From positions 17,422,168 to 17,486,167 of the forward strand of contig OZ038531.1 of NCBI GenBank assembly GCA_964036665.1: a DNA stretch of 64,000 bases, written 5' to 3'. Positions 24,401 to 33,400 of the stretch are shown piece after piece. The notes below the pieces were generated by a model. That model was given only the letters and a program-made list of their open reading frames with translations, did no database searches and was not told the DNA's origin. A program made the translations under genes and the position numbers. Each line of letters begins with the position of its first letter. Position 1 is the first letter of the stretch. The DNA comes from Gordius sp. MW1 (taxonomy: Eukaryota > Nematomorpha > Gordioida > Gordea > Gordiidae).

Positions 24401-27400
24401 CAGTTGATAAACAATATTCTACTTATTTTGTACCAAAAAGCTTTTAGATACACCACATATTTTGGGCCTAAGTGAATTTATATGTATATTAGCTACCTTA
24501 GCACAAGTAATCTCAATTCATGGATCTTCCAACTGGAGCTGTTCAATGTTCAACTTATTTTATGTGCATATTTTTTAAATCTTTAGATTAGTCAGTGTTA
24601 AAAATATGAATTCATTGCATTAAATATGTACTATTTTTTAACATTATATCAAATAAATTTGTATACTTAGAGCTTGTCTTTGATTTGTATATAACTTAAA
24701 TTAAATTGTTATTTGAAGTAGTGCATGATGATCCTAAAGATATTAAGATTGAAAATTAATAACATACCTTAAGACATTATGTTATTCAGATTGTTTGAAG
24801 TATTGCAAGGTATAATATTTAAACTTAAAAGATAATTTGGAAGTGATTCACATACAATTATATGACAAACAGTTATAACTTTATCTCAATTCATCAGTAA
24901 ATATAAGTTTACATTCTAATATACAATAAGTAATAACTTTTTCTATACATAGAGGATTAGCTAATACATTGGCTTAATATAAATTTTAACTTAATTTATA
25001 CTTTGCATATTATAAACTCATCCCTGCTTTTACTGAACTAAACAAATTATTATCTACAAATGTACGTAAAATGTTCAATATATAATATTTAAATTAAAAC
25101 TTTTATAACATATATCATTTATGCATTTTTGGACTTACAATCAATATGAGATGTCTGAACTTATTGAATTTTGGCCCTATGTTTTTAATGTTAAAAAGTT
25201 ACTACTGTTCTTAACCATTATTTTTTATTTTTGGCCTTCAATTAAATTTTTTTCAATATAAATACATGATAGAAGGTTAGAATTAAAGATATGAAAAAAA
25301 TTTAAATGTAAATTCTTAAAAAAAAATTTCATCAGACTCAATAGTAAATTTTGTGTAAAAATGAGAGTTCCTATAAGTTTTCCTAGTTTGTAAAATTATT
25401 TTAGATTGAAAGGGTAAAGTTTAAAATAGTCAGTTTATAAATAGATATTGGTATAAGTTCATGATTTTTTAAATTTGGCATAAAAAACATCCTAAAAATA
25501 AGAGTTGTCCAAACTTAAGAAAGTCTTAACTTGTTTTTTGAGACATAAAGTTTCTATTGTTCTAAATCCATTTTTTTATAATTTTTCAACTTAGTTTTAA
25601 ATTTAAATGACAATAATCCTTTTCTTTAATACAAAAACCCTTAAAAAAAAAAATTGTGTTTGCCCCTCCCTAAATGAACTTAAACAACTTTCACCCCCCC
25701 CCCCCATTCTAAAACCTGGTTACGCCCATGTTTCCAACACCTTATGGGCTGGTATAAGGTATGACCTATGTTTTTGACTACTATATAATACAATATATTG
25801 TATTATATTTAATTTATACTATATTTTTGTTTTAATTTTTATTATGATTTAGAGTCTAATATGTGTCAGTCACGTGTTTAAGAATCGGGTAATCTAATTG
25901 GTTGTCGCCTAACAGGTCAGTCGTCCACTGTACAGAAGCGGTTTTATAATATAATGTTTGTTAGACCCATAATCACTAAAGGCCATAAAAACTAATGTAA
26001 TACGCAACTAGAAGCAAACACTAAATCTAACCCTAACCCTTGCCTATATTACATTTTGCCTATATTACATTTTGCCTATAATGGAAATTTTGTATAAATA
26101 ATTAATTAATCATTAGGCATTTAATACCCCCCTATAGGCATTCTCGCCCCTTCCCACCTTTCTCGCCCATAAATTGCATAGCAAATATGATACATTTATA
26201 CGAAGTACAGATGAGTCGTCCCCCCTTCCCTTCCCCTCTTCCCTTCCCCTCTTCCCTTCCCTTCTCCCCCTTCCCACGAGGGCCGAAGGCCCGAGTTTTT
26301 AAACTATATTTTCAATATGAGAGAACGGCATCCCGCGCGACTCAACATATCACCAATCCCATGTAGCATGTACATGTTCATGTACTAATCCACCCTCTCT
26401 CTCCCTTCTATCGTTGCAATGCATGCGCAACCTATCAGATTTAAGTTAAGTACTAAACTAAATATATAAAAAAATGGCACAACAAGGCATGGTGTGGCGT
26501 GGGCTGGCTAGGCTCTTTATTACATCATTTTACATTCATTTCTTTTTTAACGTAACATATCAAGGTATGTAGAAGTTGCGAATCATATTATTATAAATAA
26601 AATTAATGAAAATTAAACTTTTTTTATTATGTCAACTGCGAATTAAGTCATAAGCAATTAGAAAATTAGGTTTCTTATTAAATAATAAGCAATAATTAAA
26701 ATTAAGATGCTTAACTCATTTTTGTTACTCAGAAAAGTCCGATTTTTTTATTATCCTTATAAGCATTGTAAACGCGAGGTCTAAGTCAACAGGACGTATA
26801 GAGTGTTGGTGCCTTGTGAAAGCATAGTAATTAATAGCATGATATGCTTTTTGGAAATACCTTAAGTTTTTCCATTAAATGCCCAGATAACTTAAATAGT
26901 AAAACTTACTTACCCATGATGGCAAATTTTTTTAAATTGGTAAGATTTCATATTAATATTATATTTAATAATACAGCTTATTCTTAAATGAAGTTAAATT
27001 AAAAAATTTATTTTAATTGATATGGTATATTAAGACAATTGTTGACCGCAAATCTTCAAAAATATATTTTCAAATATTAGAAAATCTTTGTCATATAATG
27101 AGTCAATTTTCAAAAAAAAAAATAAATTTCAATAGAAAATGTTGATTAAGACATTTGTCACCACTGTGACCTCAAATCTTCCCAAAAATATTTTTTATAA
27201 TAGTAGAACATAAATATAGTAAGCCTATTTTCAAAAAAAAATATTAATTTCAATAGAAAATGTTGATTATGACATTTGTCACCACCGTGACCGCAAAAAT
27301 TCACAAAAATATTTTGAAAGGGTTAAAAAGGGCTTTTCGGTCCCCCCCGGTGAGAAAGAGAATAAAAAATAAGAAGAGGGGCGATTCACCCCCCCCCCCC

Positions 27401-30400
27401 CGGCATCAGAAAGAGGGTAAAAAATAAGGGGGGGGGGGGCAAAACACCCCCCATGCCCTCCCCCTCTCCCCCGCATCAGAAAGAGGGTAAAAAATTAGGG
27501 GAGAACAAAACACCCCCTGCCACCCCCCTCTCCCTCGCATCAGAAAGAGGGTAAAAAATAGGGGGGGGGGGCAAAACATCCCCCATGCCCCCCTCTCCCC
27601 CGCATTAGAAAGAGGATAAAAAATTAGGGGAAGGGGCAAAACACCCCCTATGCCCCCCCTCTCTTCCACATCAAAAAGAGGGTAAAAAATTAGGGGGGGG
27701 GGGCAAAACACCCCCCATGCCCCCCTCTCCCCCGCATTAGAAATAGGATAAAAAATTAGGGGGGGGGGACAAAACACCCCCTGCCCCCCTCTCCCCCACT
27801 TAAGAAAGAGGGTAAAAAATTAGGGGGGAGGGGGGCAAAACACCCCCCTGCCCCCCCTCTCCCCCGCATCAGAAAAAGGGTAAAAAATTAAGGGGGGGCA
27901 AAACACGCCCTGCCCCCCCTCTCCCTCGCATCAGAAAGAGGGTAAAAAACAAGGGGGGGGGGCAAAACACCCCCCATGCCCCCCTCTCCCCCACATCAGA
28001 AAGAGGGTAAAAAATTAGGGGGGGGGGGGCAAAACACCCCCTTGCCCCCCCCCCCCCCCCGCATCAGAAAGAGGGTAAAAAATTAGGGGGGGGGGCAAAA
28101 CACCCCCCTGCCCCCTTCTCCCTCGCATCAGAAAGAGGGTACAAAATTAGGGGGGGGGGGAGGCAATACACCCCCCATGCCCCCCTCTCCCCCACATCAG
28201 AAAGAGGGTAAAAAATTAGGTGGGGGGGCAAAACACCCCCTGCCCCCCCTCTCCCTCGCATCAGAAAGAGGGTAAAAATTAGGGGGGGGGGCAAAACACC
28301 CCCCATGCCCCCCTCTCCCCCACATCAGAAAGAGGGTAAAAAATTAGGGGGGGGGGGTGCAAAACACCCCCCTCTCCCCCGCTTAAGAAAGAGGGTAAAA
28401 AATTAGGGGGGGGGGCAAACACCCCACCTGCCCGCCGTTCCTCCCCAGGTGAGAAAGAGGGTAAAAAATAAGGGGGGGGGGGCAAATCTTCACAAATTTT
28501 TTGCATAAATAAAACATATTAATTCAGTCCTTACTTCTCTAATGCATAATAATTAATTATAATTTACTGAATTTACTGACGTCATGATACATTTATTTTT
28601 ATTTTCTTAAATTAAAAGTTCATTACCTAAATCTAAATATACAAATATGATGAACAATATAAACAAATTGATATATTTGCATGCCCAACCCAAAACGACC
28701 AAAACCAAACCAAAAGGTTAATAATATTATCCACCCAAACCCTTTAGCTGTTTAATACACCCAAACCTAAACGCCAAAGGTGCCCCCAAAAAAAACACCC
28801 AAAACGCTTTGGGTGTTTTTTACGAAAACGCCAAACGCCAAAGCCCTCCCAAGAAAATTCACCTAACACTGAAAAGGTTGGGTGAAAAAAAACGCCAACA
28901 ACTAAGCTTAGCAATACGCTGGGAAAAACCACCCAGCCGTTTTTACAACACTAATAGCTTGTAGCAGCACAGCACGCACTCTCCCCTTCTCCTCCCTCCC
29001 TAACTTATGCATATGGATATGTATGCGTCATAGCATAGTAGCGCATCGCCTCCCATACAAAATAATATTTGGGTTATGTGGGGTTGGAACGGGGTTGGGA
29101 ACAGGGATGGCCCGGAGTAGAGCAGGGTTGGAGCAAGGCGACTGCCTTGCTCTTTGGGTGTGAATATTTTGGAGCAAGGGTATCCCCATGCTCGCATTAT
29201 ACGCTGGGTTGTGTGAGAAGGGAAAGAGAAGGGGGGGGGAGTTATATGGTATGGTGCTGTGCTACTACTACATGCGTGGTATAAGTAAGATAAGGATATA
29301 ATGTGTTAAAAATTAAAATAGTTTATAGATGGCCAAAACCGATATAATACATTTACATTTTTTATTATAATATAGTAGAGTATTTATTTGATAATATTAT
29401 TTTATATATTGATATTAGGATACAATATTATTTTAATTTATTTTTTAAATCAAAACAAATGATAATTAAGAATTTATTTTATAAAATTGCTTAGTGACCG
29501 TCATTCAGCCGAAATATTAGGATATAAAACCATACCTTATGAATGGAAACCCCAAGTCGGGGTTTTGCATTTCGTTCCGACCTAATGTTTTGGGCTAGAG
29601 TTTGAATCTTGCCCCAAAATTTTAGGTAGGGAAGTTGGGGAACCCTTAGGTGGATGCAAAACCCATGCTAAGCCTAAAAGGTTTTAGGTTAGGTAGGTTT
29701 AAAACCTCGAGGTTTTCAAACAACCTAACCTAAAACCTGACCTTGGGCGAACCTCGGGTCCGCCCCACCTAAGTTTTTTCCCACCACGATTCTCGACGCA
29801 CGTTTGGATATTTTAGGAATTTCTTCCGATTTAGCTAGAAAGAAATTAATCAAGGCATTCCTAGGAACGGACAATCTTAGGAAGTTGTCTCAAATATTAT
29901 ATCCCAAACTCTATAATAATACCACATGGGATGAAGTTGCCTCAGCGTTACGGAAGGTTTTTAAGAAGACGACGTCGGCGGTGGCGGCCAGAATGGAGCT
30001 CATGAGATCGAAAAGAGCCCCGGGGGAATCGGTGGACTACTATCGGAAAATCAATGCGTTAATGCTTGATTGCAATTATAAAATTGACATTGAAGCTCGG
30101 ATTCGAGATCAACTGATCTTCGGAGTGGATATGCAACGGTTAGAACTGTAGATTCGTACAAATAATCTGGAGGAAAAGGGCGGAAGTCCACTCACCTTGG
30201 AGAAGGTGATGGACATGGCTCTAACTTTAGAAAGAGCTGAAAAAGAGACTCGGTATAATATTCAGGAAAATATTCATGTTGTTCAAAAGATATCGAGGGC
30301 ACAAGACGACAGGTATTCTAAATGCCAACGTTGCGGCGGTAGTCATCGGCCGAATCAGTGTCACGCCTTTATGGCGTATTGTAGGAAGTGTAACAGAAAG

Positions 30401-33400
30401 GGGCATTACGCTCGCTGTTGCAAAGGTGGTTACAAGGTACAACAAGTATGTACGACCTCCGAAAAAGATAATGACGCCGATTCGATGGACTCAATATGCC
30501 AAATTAATCGCCGAGGGCGTCGGGCCACGATTGAGTTAAAAATCAACGGTCTCGGGACTGTGATGGATTTCGACACTGGTGCGCATGTATCGGTAATTAA
30601 CGCATCATTATGGGATGAAATCGGCCAACCAGTACTCAGGAAGGCCATACCACCGCTAGTGTACGGTTGTACACCCCTAAAAATATTGGGTCAATCGACG
30701 GTGAAGGTCCAGGTGGGAAATCGAATGAAAAATTTAACGGTGGTAGTTAGCAAGGGTAAGGAGGTACCACTTTTTGGACTACCATGGAGTTTAGCCTTCA
30801 ACTTAGTACTTCCCCCGATGGTTGAAATTCATAAGGTAAGTAGTGCTAACAACTCGCTTACTAGAGATTTTGAAGACAAATATAGTATGATTTTTGATGG
30901 GAAACTAGGATTAATAAATTCTTGCGAACCAATTATTATTCATTTGAAGCCAAATGCAACTCCTAGATCTTGGCAAGCTAGGAGGGTTCCGTTTCCTTTG
31001 AGAGCCCCTCTAGAGAAAGAGCTCCAAAGATTGGTTATCGCAGATGTGTTAAAGCCAGTGGATCCCAACATTACACCCAATCGATGGGCTACTCCAATTG
31101 TGATCGTAAGTAAAACTAATAATGACATCCGTATCTGCGCCGATTTCAAGGTTAAGATGAATCCAAATTTAATTATAGATTACCATCATATTGCAACATT
31201 TCAAGATGTTGCCGCAAAAATTTCGGGAGGAAGGAAGTTCACGAAAATTGATCTTAAAGATGCATATCTGCAAATGCTTGTTTCCGAGAAATCACAAGAT
31301 CTCTTAGTTATTTCAACCAGTTTGGGTTATTACAAATACTGTCGGCTTCCGTTTGGGTTGTCCTCAGCTCCAGCCATTTTCCAGAGGTTTATGGACAACT
31401 TACTAAGAGATTGTCCTAAGACAGGAGTTTACCTTGATGATATAATAATCACCGGCGAAAATGATGAGGAGCACAATGCAAACGTCAATAAAGTTTTAAT
31501 GAAATTAAAAGATTCGGGGATTAAAGTACAGTTTAATAAAATCGGTTTTTGGAAGATTCGGTTGAATTTTTAGGGTTTATGAATGATAAAGAAGGTATCC
31601 ATCCCTCCGGATAAAAGATACAAGCCATTTTAGATATGACAAAACCCACTAATAGATCCGAGTTAAAATCTTTTCTTGGGATGCTTTGCTATCAGGAAAA
31701 ATTTATTCCTAGCCTTCATGGTATTTTGTCACCATTGCACCGACTCACTGGTACGAAATCTAGATGGGTATAGTCACAGGTTGAGGAGCAAATATTTTTT
31801 AAAGCTAAATCGGTTTTAAAGAATTGCAATACCGTAATCCCTTATTCACCATCCTTGCCCTTGGTGCTGGAAACCGACGCTTTGGAGAAAGGATTTGGGG
31901 CAGTGTTGTCTCATGCATGTGAAGCTGGACTATTGCGTCCTATTGCGTATGCTTCGAGAACACTTTCAAACGCCGAGGAAAGTTATGCTACTATTGATAA
32001 GGAAGCTAAAGCCATTCTATGGGCGGTCCAAAAATTTCACACCTACATTTATGGAAGGAAATTTATTATAAGAACGGATCATAAACCTTTAGTGCGTTTG
32101 TTTGGGGAAAATAGGGATCTTCCGAGAATAGTAAATAATCGATTGATGCGTTGGGCTTATCATCTATCGGCCTACGATTTTGCAGTGGAGTACATTGAAG
32201 GCAAACGGAATAAAGTAGCTGACGCACTTCCAAGAGCGCCCTTACCCCTTACAGAAGAGATTCACAACAGCGATGATGTATCAATGCTTAGAATAAAAAA
32301 CATCCTCCTTAATGAGTTATCACTATCGGGAAAACTATTAGTGAAGAAATTGATAAGGATTTTAAATTGCGTAAAATAAAGAACTTTATAAATAAAGGTT
32401 GGCCCTCACGCAAAGAGGATATTCCACAAGAATTTGGGGTCTTTTATAATCGCAGAACAGAGCTAAGTTGTGAAAACAATTTATTATTTATGGATGGGCG
32501 GATGGTTATACCACAATCCCTTCGGCAGCGAGTGTTGATTAATCTGCATAAAGGTCACCCCGGTATATCGGCTATGAAATCTATCGCGAGGTTCTATTGC
32601 TGGTGGCCTCAACTGAGTTCGGAGATTGAAAATTTTGTGAACGCTTGTAAAGCATGTCAACAGAATCGTGGGGACGCTAAGGAAGTTCCCTTGTTTTCAT
32701 GGAATGTCCTTGAGTTTCCTTGGGAAAGGATTCATATCGATTTTGCGGGACCAATCGATGGTTATTCGTGGTTAATAGTAGTCGACGGATTTTCAAAATG
32801 GATGGATGTTAAACTCTTACAGTCAACAACAACTCAGGCCTCTCTTCGAATCCTTAGGAAGTGGTTTGCCCTGTACGGGGTCCCTAGACAAATTGCGACA
32901 ACGGACCCCAATTTACGGGGTTGGAGTTTCAAAATTTTTGCAAGGAGAATAACATCATACACATGAAATCTTCTCCATATCATCAACGGGTTAGCAGAGA
33001 GAGGAATTCAAACTTTGAAGAAAAGGTACGCGGCTACCAGAATGCAGAAGACGAACCTTCATGAATGTTTGTCAGAGGTCTTGATGACTTACCGAATAAG
33101 CACTTTAAATTCAACAAGATTATCACCATATAAGCTAATGTTTGGACGACATATGAAAACGGCTTGGGATTGGGCACGATCTCCGGTTAAGTCAAAATTG
33201 GAAAAACAAGTTTGGTCAACCGAGGAGCGGCATAACAAAGGATTAAAGACTCGGGAATTTCTTTCAGAACAGCCGGTATGGGTAAGGAATGAAACGAGAC
33301 CCGGATGGCGTGAAGGTTCGATAATCACTAGAACGGGGCCCTTGTCTTACTCAGTGGAAGCGAATGGAAAGAATTGCGGAAGCATGCCGACCAGCTAAGG

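Larger units (their letters stand above)
23446..25930. mobile_element. pogo/Tc1-like non-autonomous DNA element
   Basis: 2,485-bp element with 42-bp terminal inverted repeats (one mismatch), CAGTGGACGACTGACC on the left and its complement on the right. TA dinucleotides flank both ends, as in Tc1/mariner/pogo elements, whose pogo branch starts with CAG. No transposase frame. The interior has a 172-bp satellite and a GGGCGTAACCAG-type MITE end. Copy C of the composite repeat lacks this insertion. Confidence 0.75.
21788..26300 (+). repeat. Composite repeat, copy B, interrupted
   Basis: Same start motif and same GGGCCGAAGGCCC hairpin end as copy A, directly downstream of it. It is enlarged by a 61-bp tandem array, a longer satellite (22295-23345) and the pogo-like element (23446-25930). 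The part after the pogo insertion matches 47900-48250 of copy C in reverse. Confidence 0.6.
16213..29789. mobile_element. Giant 13.6-kb foldback-like non-autonomous hAT-type element
   Basis: The ends match as inverted repeats: TAGTGATGGGAAAA on the left, and TCGTGGTGGGAAAA read inward from the right. The flanks ATCTAGAC (16205-16212) and TTCTCGAC (29790-29797) agree at 6 of 8 bases. Removing the element plus one flank copy puts gag back in frame, which supports these boundaries. Outer arms mirror each other: 16260-17040 with 28960-29740, 17850-18110 with 28675-28935, and a GC-rich satellite of 16-17 units in each arm. The left arm has an extra 0.8 kb holding a piggyBac relic. The interior (19.4-27.3 kb) holds composite repeats and a pogo-like element. 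I see no transposase, so movement would need an enzyme in trans, possibly a hAT like 45568-46810. 8-bp duplications are typical of hAT; satellite-built inverted arms recall Drosophila Foldback elements. Confidence 0.75.

Noticed and set aside
26281..26300. GGGCC-GAA-GGCCC hairpin plus T5 as a bacterial intrinsic terminator
   Set aside because: The context is eukaryotic and the structure marks the end of a repeat, not of a gene.
18322..28492. CRISPR-like array
   Set aside because: Units are contiguous without unique spacers, the sequence is eukaryotic, and no cas genes exist.
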